The notes: generated by a model not told the origin, from the sequence alone. Positions 48,305 to 57,346 are shown, counted from the first letter of the stretch. The stretch: 64,000 nt of DNA from Pseudomonas sp. WJP1 (GCF_028471945.1 NZ_CP110128.1:4204501-4268500), one strand, 5' to 3'. Program-made: numbers and translations.

Positions 48305-51300
48305 TCATTTTTTAAACTTCCCGTTTTGTGCCGTCGGTCCCCTTTCACCCAGGAAGATCTGCGTCGGCAATTCAAAGCCGCGCAGCTTGAGCAACGCCAT
48401 CGGCCCCGCCCCCAGCTCGGTACGCAGGTACCAGGTCAGACCGATGCCGTCGGGCGCCTTGAGCATCAGGCGAAAACGGCTGTCGCCATCGTCCAGCGGC
48501 GTGACCTCGGCTTGTTCCAGCAGGCGGATCAGGCCCCAGGTACCCGGGTAGTCGCCGAACAACCGTTCGTTGGCGCGCACGCTGGTCCAGGTCAGGCTCG
48601 CGCCGGGGTACTGGCGGCGCCCCGGCCAGTTGAAGCGCTGCCAGCTTTCCTTCTGGTTGAAGTACTCGTGTTTCTCGCCATTGAGGGTGAAGGTGGTCTG
48701 CACCACGTCACGCACCGGCTTGCCTTGCAGCTCGAAGCTCAGGCCCATGCCGCCGTCGGTGAACAGCACGTCGGCCAGGTGGCTGAGCTGGTTGATCGCC
48801 GCGAGGAACTGCGGGTTGAAGCGCAGGCCCTGGCTGTGCTGCGTGTCGGCCACCCAGCGGCTGCCTTCCTTGCGCAGCAAGCCGCCCAGCTCGCGCTGCA
48901 GGAATTGCTCGAGGCGCCCGGAGTCGGCGCGGATCATCTGCCCGAGCATCGGCAGCGAGGCGTCGCTGGCGGTGGCCGCGAAGGGATAACGGCCGGTGAA
49001 CGCCTGCTGCCATTCGCTGACGATCGCCCGTTGCCACTGGCGGTTGAGGCTGCTGGCCGAGGGTTGCAGGACGCCCTGCCAGGCTTGCTCCAGCGGCTGC
49101 ACGAACAGGGTCTGGCCAATGCCGCCCCACTCCGCGCCGAGGCTGGCGGCGAGCTGGCTGCCGTAGGCGCGGGTGTCGGTGAGGTCGATGCTCTTGCCCT
49201 GGAACACCGTCTGCGCCAGGGTCTGGGTCATGTCCTGGGGGTCGGCGGCGTGGTTCACCTGCTGCAGGGTCAGGCGGGTGCGCGTGACCTGGTTGAGGAA
49301 GGCTTGCAGGCTCAGGCGCTCACGGTCGTCCTGGCCTTCGGGGGTTTTGCCGAGCAGGGCCAGCAGCGGGCCGAAGGTGGCGTCCAGAGGGCTTTTGGCT
49401 CCCTGCTGCACCTGCTCGATCATCGGCCCCGGGGCCTGGGCGATCAGCTTTTGCGCCGAGCTGATCAGCGAGTCGGCCAAGGCCTGGCTGCGCGTGCCGG
49501 CCTGCCCCTGGTAAGCCAGGGTGTTCATCAGCGCGATCAGTGGCGACTGGCGCACGTCACTCATCAGGGTCAACTGGTCGATCACCGCGCCCAGGCTGTT
49601 GGCCGGCTGCCAGCGCAGGCGGTTGAGAAACTTCAACCAGGCGCTGGCGTAGTCCTGGAAGTAGCGCCGGGTCAGGCGTTCACGCAGCATGTCGGGAGTC
49701 AGCTCGGCGGCGATGTCGCCCGGCCGGTCGCTGAGCACCCAGTCGATTTCCTCGCGCCGCGCCTCGGCGATGGCCTCGATCGCCGGCCGCACCTGGCCCT
49801 CCCAGGCCTGGCGGGTAAACACCCCCGGCACGCTGGCCGTGCTGACGAACAGCGCCCGCGCCTCGGTGTCGCCGACCATCTGCGCCAGGCTCAACGCCGG
49901 GTAATGATTGGCCGAGGCGTCAAGCACCTGGTGGTACAGGCTGGCTTCGGCATTGCGCTGGCCCAACTGGCCGAGCAGCAGCTGGCGGACCTGCGCCACC
50001 AGCTTCGGGTCGGCCGCACTGCGCCAGTCCGGGTGAGCCGCCAGTTGCTCGCCATAGAACTGCCAGAGCACCGGCGACAGGCCGTGCCACAACCCCGGCG
50101 AAACCCCGCCGGCACTCGGCTCGAGCGTGCCCAGGGTCTTGACCAGAAAGCTCGCGTCGGCTTTTTCCGGGCGCGCCAGCATCAGGTAGGCCTTGAGTTG
50201 TTCGTAGGCCTGCGGCGCACGCTTGAGCCGTTCGGGGCTGTCGGCAGGCAAGCGGATCAAGGCGCCAAGCTGCTGTTGCAGGCTGGCCAGCGCCGGGTCG
50301 CGCAGCAGGCGCTGGTTGGCTTCGACGTAGGTGGGCCAGAGCAATTGCAGGAGTTCTGGATTCTTGTTCAGGCCGAAACGCTGGTACCAGGGCGTGCCGT
50401 AGGTGGCGCGGTAATCCAGACGGCCGAGTTCGCGGGTCAGCTCGTTGAGGGCGAGGAATTGTTCGTCGCTGTTGGAGGATTGTTGCAAGGTTGCCAGTGA
50501 CGTTTGCACCTGGGTGATGTGCGCGCGGTTGCTGACGAAGGACAGCAGCATGCCGGCGCTCAAGAGCAGTGCCAGTCCCAGCGCCAATGAATAACCGATC
50601 CGTGTGGTGCCCCAGCCGAGGCGCCGAAGGTGAACCTGTTTGTCACCGAGCACGCCGTCCCAGGGTGGTGTGCCGTGCCAAAGGTGGTCTGTATTTTCTT
50701 TGGATTCTTTACCGCCCTGCACCGGCAGGCTGAACCACAACCCGCGCAACGGCACGCCACGGTCGAACACCCGGAACAACGGCGCGAGGGCCTGCTGCCA
50801 ACGGGCAATGCCCTCGGTCTGCAAATCGCGGGACAGACGCAGCAGGAAATCGTGACTCATGGTGCCATGTATCTGTGCCCAACCGCTGTCGCGCAGGGGT
50901 TCCAACAAATCTTGCAGAGCGCCCTCCACGGCCAGCGGCGTCACCCCTGACGGCAGCAGACAACCGACCGCCTGGGTCTCACGTTTGTCCTGACCCCATC
51001 CACTCTCGCAGACCTGCCATAGGTGCAGCGGCAACTGCCAACGCAGCTGGCGGGCCAGTTCTTTCAAGTGACGTACGCCAGCGTCCATCGCCTGGGCATC
51101 AGTGCTTTGTTGCGCGTTCAGGGCCCAGATCACGCCGTCAAGGGCGCGCCAGCGGCTCAGGTTTTGCCACGGAGTGAAGCGTTCATCATCGAATTTAGTT
51201 TGGACGCTGCCGCCCCAGAGCAGAATGGTGTCGTGGCCAGCGAGCCATTTTTTATCTTTCAGGTTGGGGGCGATGGCGGAAATCTGATCAGGTTCGCCGA

Positions 51301-51697
51301 CCACCAGCAGCAGGCGGACTTTGCGGCGCCAAAGGAAACCGTGGTTCTCGTGCAGGTAATCCTTTAACTCAGCGACCCAGGAATTATCCGGCGGAGCGCT
51401 CTCTTTGCTTAATGGCGAAATCGGAGCATCAACACCCACTCCTGTCACGCGCGTCGCCCAAGCCACCGCCAAACGATCCCAGGCCAGAAGTATCACCGGA
51501 CACAACCCGCACAAGGCAAACCAGGTACCCGCCCCCCACAGCGCCAACGACTTGAGTGGCAGTCGAGGCCAGCCGAAGTACTCGCGGCTCAAGTCGTACA
51601 GCAGACAACCGAACACCACCACGACCGTCACGACCAGCAGATAACCCAATCCCACCTTCATCAGAGAGCCTTGGCTCGCTTGCTTAATCATTGCCAT
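48305..51697 (-). CDS. tssM: TssM/IcmF-like T6SS membrane protein with degenerate GTPase site
   Basis: A roughly 1130-aa IcmF-family protein. Membrane segments lie near residues 14-34, 50-72 and 368-388, with the cytoplasmic domain between the second and third and a large periplasmic part after. In GTPase-type TssM the cytosolic domain has GxxGxGK[ST]; here the corresponding strand reads LLVVGEPDQIS (about 130-140), so the P-loop is lost. The C-terminal domain retains ICMF_C traits (FNWPGRRQYPGASLTW, GTWGLIRLLEQ). ATG 51697 overlaps the upstream stop by 14 bp; ATG 51691 is an alternative and TTG 51715 unlikely. Some working TssM proteins lack the motif. Confidence 0.88.
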   Translation of the reverse strand: MAMIKQASQGSLMKVGLGYLLVVTVVVVFGCLLYDLSREYFGWPRLPLKSLALWGAGTWFALCGLCPVILLAWDRLAVAWATRVTGVGVDAPISPLSKESAPPDNSWVAELKDYLHENHGFLWRRKVRLLLVVGEPDQISAIAPNLKDKKWLAGHDTILLWGGSVQTKFDDERFTPWQNLSRWRALDGVIWALNAQQSTDAQAMDAGVRHLKELARQLRWQLPLHLWQVCESGWGQDKRETQAVGCLLPSGVTPLAVEGALQDLLEPLRDSGWAQIHGTMSHDFLLRLSRDLQTEGIARWQQALAPLFRVFDRGVPLRGLWFSLPVQGGKESKENTDHLWHGTPPWDGVLGDKQVHLRRLGWGTTRIGYSLALGLALLLSAGMLLSFVSNRAHITQVQTSLATLQQSSNSDEQFLALNELTRELGRLDYRATYGTPWYQRFGLNKNPELLQLLWPTYVEANQRLLRDPALASLQQQLGALIRLPADSPERLKRAPQAYEQLKAYLMLARPEKADASFLVKTLGTLEPSAGGVSPGLWHGLSPVLWQFYGEQLAAHPDWRSAADPKLVAQVRQLLLGQLGQRNAEASLYHQVLDASANHYPALSLAQMVGDTEARALFVSTASVPGVFTRQAWEGQVRPAIEAIAEARREEIDWVLSDRPGDIAAELTPDMLRERLTRRYFQDYASAWLKFLNRLRWQPANSLGAVIDQLTLMSDVRQSPLIALMNTLAYQGQAGTRSQALADSLISSAQKLIAQAPGPMIEQVQQGAKSPLDATFGPLLALLGKTPEGQDDRERLSLQAFLNQVTRTRLTLQQVNHAADPQDMTQTLAQTVFQGKSIDLTDTRAYGSQLAASLGAEWGGIGQTLFVQPLEQAWQGVLQPSASSLNRQWQRAIVSEWQQAFTGRYPFAATASDASLPMLGQMIRADSGRLEQFLQRELGGLLRKEGSRWVADTQHSQGLRFNPQFLAAINQLSHLADVLFTDGGMGLSFELQGKPVRDVVQTTFTLNGEKHEYFNQKESWQRFNWPGRRQYPGASLTWTSVRANERLFGDYPGTWGLIRLLEQAEVTPLDDGDSRFRLMLKAPDGIGLTWYLRTELGAGPMALLKLRGFELPTQIFLGERGPTAQNGKFKK

Positions 51698-52817
51698 GAG
51701 GCACCGCCATTCCAATAGCCAATCGATTGTTTCCGTCCTGACTCAGCCAGCCACAGGGCTGTCCGGCCTCCCTTGCCTGCAACAACGCCAGGGACATGCC
51801 GATGAAGGGCGCCAGTTGCGCCAACACGCCCCAGTGCACGGACAATTGATGTTCGCCAGACTGCCAACCACCTTTCAGGAAAGTGCCCTGGCTGGTTTTA
51901 TCCAGGGCCAGGCAATCCGGCGGTGCGGCGTCCAGCCCGGCGTAGCGCTGGACCTGTCCACAGAGCTCAGCAGGCGATTCGTCGAGTTCACTCAACAAGT
52001 ACTCGCCCCTGTGCAACAACTGCCGACCCTGGCGGCTCACCAGCCAGAGAAATCCTGCTTCACCGGGCAGCCCAGGCGCTTCGGTCTCCGGCACCGACAC
52101 CACCCCGGCGCACAACAGCCAATCAGCCCCGTCACAACAATCCTGGTGAAAGGCATCGATCATTCGATCCAGATCGGACAGGTCCTGCAGAGGCAAACGC
52201 GCCTCGGGCAACATCACGCCGGTTTTGGCCAATACCTCGACAAAGGCAGCCTGGTCGCGCTCATCCCCCACCCAAGCGATACCTCGCAGCTGCGGCCAGC
52301 GGTCATTCAATTGCGTAAGCGCCAGGGCTAACCGAGCCAGGCGTCGAGCCAAGGCCGGCGCACGCTCAGGGGTCGTACCCAGCGACTCCGCGCAGCGCAA
52401 CATGGGCTGCGCAGCACCCTCCGGCTTCGATGGCTTGGGTGCGGGCACGTTGGCCATCAAGCCGTGGTAATGGATTTGCTCATCGCCCACCGGCCCAAGC
52501 AGCACCTGCTCCACCGGCAAACCCAAGCGGCGACGCCCCCACCAGCGCTGCACCGCGGCATCCACCGTGCGTCGATACACATCACGGTTAAACAGGCAGA
52601 TTTGCCACCCCAGCACGCGCAACGCTATCGCCAGCACCCAGCAAAAAGGCAGGACGGCACTCCACATCCACAGTTCTACCCTTGGCTGCTCCTCTGGCCA
52701 TAACGACAACAAAACTGCCGACTGCAACCCCCAGAGCAACAGCAAAGCCAGCCACCAGCGGCGCCAACGCGGTTCCCGCGGCTCGATTACCTCCGGGTAA
52801 TGCGGCGCGCGATTCAT
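51684..52817 (-). CDS. Uncharacterised two-TM protein of the T6SS island
   Basis: A 377-aa protein with two N-terminal membrane segments (about residues 20-38 and 50-70) and a soluble remainder. It has a W-R-R-W basic start (RWRRWWLALLLL), then a GLPVEQVLLGPVGDEQIHYHGLMANV segment, an alpha/beta region with GIAWVGDERDQAAFVEVLAKTG and LLCAGVVSVPE, and no motif I can name. It lies between the PAAR gene (4-bp ATGA overlap) and tssM (14-bp overlap). Such tight coupling suggests that it acts with the TssM-like protein, possibly as an inner-membrane partner. ATG at 52817 is favoured over the 54-nt longer frame. Confidence 0.7.
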   Translation of the reverse strand: MNRAPHYPEVIEPREPRWRRWWLALLLLWGLQSAVLLSLWPEEQPRVELWMWSAVLPFCWVLAIALRVLGWQICLFNRDVYRRTVDAAVQRWWGRRRLGLPVEQVLLGPVGDEQIHYHGLMANVPAPKPSKPEGAAQPMLRCAESLGTTPERAPALARRLARLALALTQLNDRWPQLRGIAWVGDERDQAAFVEVLAKTGVMLPEARLPLQDLSDLDRMIDAFHQDCCDGADWLLCAGVVSVPETEAPGLPGEAGFLWLVSRQGRQLLHRGEYLLSELDESPAELCGQVQRYAGLDAAPPDCLALDKTSQGTFLKGGWQSGEHQLSVHWGVLAQLAPFIGMSLALLQAREAGQPCGWLSQDGNNRLAIGMAVPHGND

Positions 52818-53077
52818 GGCGCTACAACCATGAACGAGGCCGCAAGCGAGCTGACCAGGGTGCAACCACACTCACACTCATGCCCGTGCAGGGCCACAAG
52901 CTTGCCGTCCATGATCGCCACCGAGGTGCCCTCTGCGATGTGCGTCAGGCCGTGCAAATCGCAGCGGGCCTGATCCCCCACGCAGGCAACCGGCTGGCCG
53001 AATGCCTCGTAGTGACCTTCAAGCACTTCCCCACCAAAAGGGCTCATCGAGTCCCCCACACGTACCAGAGGCAACAT
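52814..53077 (-). CDS. PAAR-domain T6SS spike-tip protein
   Basis: An 87-aa single PAAR domain. The start MLPLVRVGDSMSPFGGEV and the repeat-like VACVGDQARCDLHGLTHIAEGT and ...ALHGHECECGCTL show the PAAR pattern with His/Cys ligands for the bound metal. It caps VgrG and carries effectors. The gene starts in the effector's stop codon (TGATG), so the effector is translationally coupled to the tip protein. No C-terminal toxin is fused to it. Confidence 0.92.
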   Translation of the reverse strand: MLPLVRVGDSMSPFGGEVLEGHYEAFGQPVACVGDQARCDLHGLTHIAEGTSVAIMDGKLVALHGHECECGCTLVSSLAASFMVVAP

Positions 53078-55434
53078 CAGACGAGCTCCCCGGTAAGTTC
53101 GAACAAACTGCCCGCCTCGCGCAGAAAGGCGGTGGTGCGGTCGATGCGTTGCGCATAGTCTTCCTGGGCAATCTGCTGCTTCAGCTCAGCCGCCACCTTG
53201 CCGATATGCGCCGTCGGTTTCAGCAACTGCGCGGCCTCCGGCAGGAACGGCAGCGCCACACCGCGCGCCTTGTCGATCACTTGATAGCCGATGCTGGCAC
53301 CCCCGATACCCGCGACCAGCCCGCCAACCCCGCCCAACGCCCCACCGCGCTTGATGCCGTACACCGTTGCGCCGGCCAGCATCGCAACGCCCAGTATTCG
53401 TCCCGCCACCACCACCGGTGACAGGTCCCGGCTGTTTGCATTGCCGAAATACGTCATGCGATAGAAGAAGTAGCCCGCCCATATCTCACGCGATCCCAAC
53501 GCGTCGTGCATGAACCAGGCGCGTGAGTCGTGTATCTGGTCATCGAACAGCGCGACCACCAGCGCCATGCGCGGGTCCTTGCTGGGCGTGCCTCGGGTGT
53601 CGCTGAACAATTGTTTTGTGCGCAGCTCACCTGCCGCTTTGATCGCAGCGTGGTCCTGCAACTCATCGTTTTCGTTCAGCAGATAGATGGCGTCGCGCAA
53701 CAGCACATCGGTGATCGTGCCGGCCACGCTGGTTTGCTTGCGGTCGAAGCCTTTGTAGTCGCGTTTGAACTCCGCAGCCGCCTGACTGAGTTGAGTCTTG
53801 TCGATCTGCGGTTCGTAGATGGGCGGGCCGGGGTGGTTCGTGGCCGCCGCGGGCGTTTTCAGCCGATCGGCCAAGATGATTTTTTTCTGTTTTTCATAGG
53901 CCTCGCGTTGATCACTGGTGTCGTAGACAGTGACTTCATTGGCCTGAGTGAAGAACGGCTGATGTTTGTAGCTGTCGTTATTCTGCAACGGGTCATCGGC
54001 ATACCGACCGATGCGCCAGCCGGTGATCCAGCCCAGTTGATCGGCCAGGGTTTCTTCCACGGTGATACCGAGTTGCTGTGGTTTGTACTCCCAGGGTTTT
54101 GTGTGTGTGGGGGTGTCGGTGGTGATGCCTGGGAGGGTGTGGCGCCAGGCGTTGAAGCGTTCGACTAACGTCTCACTGAGTCCAAACTCTCTATCGGTTG
54201 CCGGACTCATGACACGCCATTGTCTAGACGGCTGCAGGCATTTTGGTAGCACCGTCTCCGGCACCTGCAACGGCGCGCCCCCAGCGAAAGCTTCGCAATA
54301 CATGTCGTGCAGGACGATTTGTGACACCAGCTCATTGGTGCCACCTCGGGCTTTGCCTTGGTCATTCTGCGGATAACCGCCACCGACATCGGAATGCACA
54401 CCGGGATACACCACTTCATAGGTGTTGAGCGGGTACTGACCGTCCTCATTGCGGATCGAGTCCAGCGGAAAACACGAGCGCTGCTCGAAGGCCGCGACGA
54501 AGTGTCGGCAACGTTTGACGAAGTTGGGAAATTTCGCGGCGTCAGGCAGCAACTGACTGTCATCGGCCCAGTCCATGTGCCCGGCGAAAAAAGGCGCTGC
54601 ATGGGCGATGCCGACCGAGGCGACGGTGTCCAAAATACCGAGAAACTCGACGCTGACCGGCAGGCCGATCAGACGTTGCTCAGGCAACGTGGCACCGGCC
54701 GGCGTGTCGAACAACTGGCTCAACCAGGTTACGAAGGTGCGAGCCTCAGCCGCGCCGCGCGAGAAGCCGTATACGTACAGCTTGATTCCCAGCACCTTGG
54801 GTTGCCTCGACTTCTTTTTGCAAGCCTCCAAGGGTCCCAACAGCCCGTTCATGATTCGCCGTCGCTTGCCCTCTCCCAAGGCGCTCATCAGCGGTGCCCT
54901 CCAAGTGCTCATGTTGTCGACCCTTTCCTTGGCGACTTTGCGGTCAAATTCTTTCTTGTCGTTCAGGGAAAAAGACAGTGCATTGGCTACCTGTATCAAC
55001 GCCCAGTTAATCCGATCCTCACCCCCCCTTGCGAACGTCAAGCCTTCTTCGCTGTAATCGAGTTCGCCGATTTCCGGAAACGGTGTGCCCACACCGGGCA
55101 TGTAATAAGAAAAATAGCCTTCCGCCTTCGCATCATCATCTTGGAGCGACGCATGAAAGAGCTTGGCGATATTGCTCGGGTGGCTCTTCTTCGTGTCATT
55201 GAACTCGTTATTGTTGGTGCCATCGAAGAACAGACTGATGTGCAGGCTGTGGCAGCACTCGAACCCCTGGGACTGCCCTTTGGAATTGACGCCCTGCTGG
55301 TGATCATACTCCTCGGCGGTTTGCTTTTTGTAATTGGCCGTAACCGTCACAACATCACCTGGCAAACGCCCCCCAATCGGAAAAACCGGCGGTGCCCATA
55401 CTTTGGCGTGTGAATTGCGTTTTACTTCGGACAT
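53077..55434 (-). CDS. DUF2235 (Tle1-like) T6SS phospholipase effector
   Basis: A 785-aa alpha/beta-hydrolase of the DUF2235 family, to which T6SS lipase effectors of Tle1 type belong. The start FFDGTNNN (69-76) is conserved. The nucleophile is S225 in GFSRG, and candidate acid and base are D269 (LGILDTVASVG) and H347 (PGVHSDVGGGY). A C-terminal glycine-rich hydrophobic hairpin (about 685-735) may insert in membrane. It overlaps the lipoprotein gene upstream by 13 bp and the PAAR start downstream by 1 bp. VgrG and the DUF4123 chaperone lie in the same island. Lipase activity is inferred from family. Confidence 0.9.
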   Translation of the reverse strand: MSEVKRNSHAKVWAPPVFPIGGRLPGDVVTVTANYKKQTAEEYDHQQGVNSKGQSQGFECCHSLHISLFFDGTNNNEFNDTKKSHPSNIAKLFHASLQDDDAKAEGYFSYYMPGVGTPFPEIGELDYSEEGLTFARGGEDRINWALIQVANALSFSLNDKKEFDRKVAKERVDNMSTWRAPLMSALGEGKRRRIMNGLLGPLEACKKKSRQPKVLGIKLYVYGFSRGAAEARTFVTWLSQLFDTPAGATLPEQRLIGLPVSVEFLGILDTVASVGIAHAAPFFAGHMDWADDSQLLPDAAKFPNFVKRCRHFVAAFEQRSCFPLDSIRNEDGQYPLNTYEVVYPGVHSDVGGGYPQNDQGKARGGTNELVSQIVLHDMYCEAFAGGAPLQVPETVLPKCLQPSRQWRVMSPATDREFGLSETLVERFNAWRHTLPGITTDTPTHTKPWEYKPQQLGITVEETLADQLGWITGWRIGRYADDPLQNNDSYKHQPFFTQANEVTVYDTSDQREAYEKQKKIILADRLKTPAAATNHPGPPIYEPQIDKTQLSQAAAEFKRDYKGFDRKQTSVAGTITDVLLRDAIYLLNENDELQDHAAIKAAGELRTKQLFSDTRGTPSKDPRMALVVALFDDQIHDSRAWFMHDALGSREIWAGYFFYRMTYFGNANSRDLSPVVVAGRILGVAMLAGATVYGIKRGGALGGVGGLVAGIGGASIGYQVIDKARGVALPFLPEAAQLLKPTAHIGKVAAELKQQIAQEDYAQRIDRTTAFLREAGSLFELTGELV

Positions 55435-55943
55435 ACAGCTGGCTCCTTCATCTGCTTAGGTTCTTTAATTGGGTTACTGGGTGATCCATACCCCCAACAC
55501 GAAGTCGTAACTTTTATTTGATTGCACGTTAAAAAATGCACACTCAAACCACACGAGTCCGTTCCCGACCATTCTGGAATTTCCACGATGGTGCTGTAGC
55601 GCTTAAATTTCGCTTCATGTGCAGCCCACGCACTTTCATCGAATCCGTAGCCAGTGGTTTTTCTTTTTATCTTTGCATAAGGCTCAGGATCGACTTCCCA
55701 TTCAATATTCGCCTTCAAGCCTGGGCGCCATTTGGTTGGCATAACAATGCAGCACGAACTTCCACCGCCACCGTGAGCTCTGTAACCGTTAACCGAAAAC
55801 CAATTAATCGCATGCTGGGTATGATTAACCGCTTTTAGATTACCTCCCGCAATTTCACTATCCGCTGTGGAACATCCCCCTAACGCCAGCCCAAATAAGC
55901 CCAACAACCAGCACACCCTGGTTTTTTTGATTATTTTCTCCAT
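55422..55943 (-). CDS. DUF3304-type lipoprotein, likely immunity to the DUF2235 effector
   Basis: A 173-aa lipoprotein with a lipobox LGGC (C24) after a hydrophobic signal. It has a conserved glycine-rich GGGGSSCCIVMP, W.PGL.A..EWEVDPEP, VEIPEW and SVHFLTCNQIKV, which I recognise as the DUF3304 pattern often seen next to DUF2235 effectors. It ends inside the effector's first codons (13-bp overlap). As a periplasmic lipoprotein it would meet a lipase effector delivered to the periplasm. It has a diverged copy at 56261-56776. This gene is noticeably AT-rich. Confidence 0.75.
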   Translation of the reverse strand: MEKIIKKTRVCWLLGLFGLALGGCSTADSEIAGGNLKAVNHTQHAINWFSVNGYRAHGGGGSSCCIVMPTKWRPGLKANIEWEVDPEPYAKIKRKTTGYGFDESAWAAHEAKFKRYSTIVEIPEWSGTDSCGLSVHFLTCNQIKVTTSCWGYGSPSNPIKEPKQMKEPAVCPK

Positions 55944-56007
55944 CGACCCTCACTCCCTTATTTTATTTCAGGCTGTATGGGAAAAATCCTCACGGGGCGT
56001 TTTCCAT

Positions 56008-56273
56008 ACAACCTTTCGGGTGATTCATATTCGTATCGTTCAATTCGTTATTGTGAGTGCATCGAAGAGCAAACTGATGTGCAAGCTGTGGCAGCACTCG
56101 AACCCCTGGAGCTGTCCTTTGGAATTCTCGCTTTGCTGATGGCAATGTTCCTCGGCAGTTTGCCTTTTGTAATTGGCAGTTACCGCCACAACATCACCTG
56201 GAGGACGCCCCGCCACCGAAAAAACAGGCGGAGCCCAGACTTTGGCGCTTGAATTGCTTTCTACTTCGGACAT
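56008..56273 (-). pseudogene. Broken 5' remnant of a DUF2235 effector gene
   Basis: The first ~70 codons from ATG 56273 closely match the intact effector (KVWAPPVF, RPPGDVVAVTANYK, QGFECCHSLHISL). A 1-base deletion in the FDGTNNN region (56051-56056) shifts the frame, so it stops at 56040. DNA similarity to 55170-55434 continues to about 56008 and then ends at the promoter side of the next lipoprotein gene. It overlaps the upstream lipoprotein by the same 13 bp as the intact pair. It is therefore the truncated effector half of a tandem duplication. Confidence 0.85.
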
Positions 56274-56776
56274 ACGGCTGGTTCCTTCATATCCAGAGGC
56301 TCGTTAATTGGGTAGTTTGGCGAGCCAAAATACAAGCAAGAGCTGGTAACCTTGACTTGATTACAGTCTAAAAAGTGCACACTCAACCCACATCGTTTCG
56401 TTTCAGGCCATTCTGGAATATCTACGATGGCGGTGTAGTACTTATAATTGGCAGCGTGCTTAGCATAAGCATCTCGAAACTCTATAGATGTTACGGATGG
56501 CATTTTTGCATGTAGCTCCGGATCAACCTCCCATTCAACATGCGCCTTCAAACCAGGGCGCCATTTAATCGGCATAACAATGCAACAAGAACGCCCCCCT
56601 CCACCATCGGCTCTATAGCCATTAACCGAGAGCCAATTAATATTATTCAGCGTGTGGTTAACTGCCTGTATATTCCCTCCAACCATTTCGTTGTCCGCGG
56701 TGGAGCATCCGACCAACACCAATCCAAATAAACCCAACAGCCGCCGCACCTTGGCTTTATTCATTGTTATCTCCAT
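56261..56776 (-). CDS. Second DUF3304-type lipoprotein (diverged copy)
   Basis: A 171-aa paralogue of the 55422-55943 lipoprotein. It keeps the lipobox (LVGC, C24), GGGGRSCCIVMP, WRPGLKAHVEWEVDPE, IVDIPEW and the KEPAVCPK end. The middle (about 95-115) differs the most. Its 3' end overlaps a broken effector copy, not a complete one, so it may be an orphan immunity protein with changed specificity. ATG at 56776 has GGGAGTGATGGGCG upstream, shared with the other copy. Confidence 0.75.
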   Translation of the reverse strand: MEITMNKAKVRRLLGLFGLVLVGCSTADNEMVGGNIQAVNHTLNNINWLSVNGYRADGGGGRSCCIVMPIKWRPGLKAHVEWEVDPELHAKMPSVTSIEFRDAYAKHAANYKYYTAIVDIPEWPETKRCGLSVHFLDCNQVKVTSSCLYFGSPNYPINEPLDMKEPAVCPK

Positions 56777-56865
56777 CGCCCATCACTCCCTTATTTAATT
56801 TCAGACTGCATGGGAAAACCCTGCTCAAAAATATTTCACATGCAGCGCCGGCTATCTCCATTTGC

Positions 56866-57291
56866 CTAGAGAACAGCTTTGGGTGGACAGGAATTTACGT
56901 CGAGATCATAGAATACGACCTTCTCCTTATCAGGAAGCCCATTATCAGCCTGACAATATTTATCCAGAAGGTAACCTTTGAACTCCCTGTCAGCGATGAG
57001 CTTTCTCTTGTGATCGCTGTGTAACAACACGGTATCGACAAGAAAATCCACCGGCATACCGAGGACAATAATGAAGGGGCACGCAATGCTCAGATAACAA
57101 AGTACAGGCGTATAGTCGTAGCCTCCACGACCTTCTAGTGTGAGCATTGCCCAATCATATTGAATGGCTGGATAGTAATAATTCGAGCCATGGCTTTTCT
57201 GCGACGACGCGTCTCGCTCAATCAAAGTCCCGCAGCCAACAGTAGAAAACACAAAAACCAACAACGGTATAAGCATCATGCGCTTCAACAT
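56866..57291 (-). CDS. YceK/YidQ-like (DUF1375) lipoprotein inside the T6SS island
   Basis: A 141-aa lipoprotein. After the signal it has the lipobox VGCG, YYYPAIQYDWAML and MPVDFLVDTVLLHSDHKRK, the DUF1375/YceK pattern. ATG at 57291 is chosen for the strong AAGGAGG 6 nt upstream; longer frames reach 57360 but overlap the DUF4123 gene. YceK proteins normally are not T6SS parts. Its position between the adaptor and the effector units makes a second immunity protein or effector-linked lipoprotein plausible; this is inference. Codon use is AT-rich. Confidence 0.72.
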   Translation of the reverse strand: MLKRMMLIPLLVFVFSTVGCGTLIERDASSQKSHGSNYYYPAIQYDWAMLTLEGRGGYDYTPVLCYLSIACPFIIVLGMPVDFLVDTVLLHSDHKRKLIADREFKGYLLDKYCQADNGLPDKEKVVFYDLDVNSCPPKAVL

Positions 57292-57346
57292 GCGCGCCTC
57301 CTTCGATCGTTTATCCATATCGCTCGCCACGAGCATTAAACAGCTC

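Noticed and set aside
48197..50500. 767-aa open frame on the plus strand
   Set aside because: It is antisense to the TssM-like gene, with composition (Gln/Arg/His-rich) typical of a shadow frame and no motifs.
56040..56273. 77-aa frame considered as a separate small gene
   Set aside because: It is a frameshifted copy of the effector's first part, as shown by the match to 55204-55434, so it is recorded as a pseudogene.
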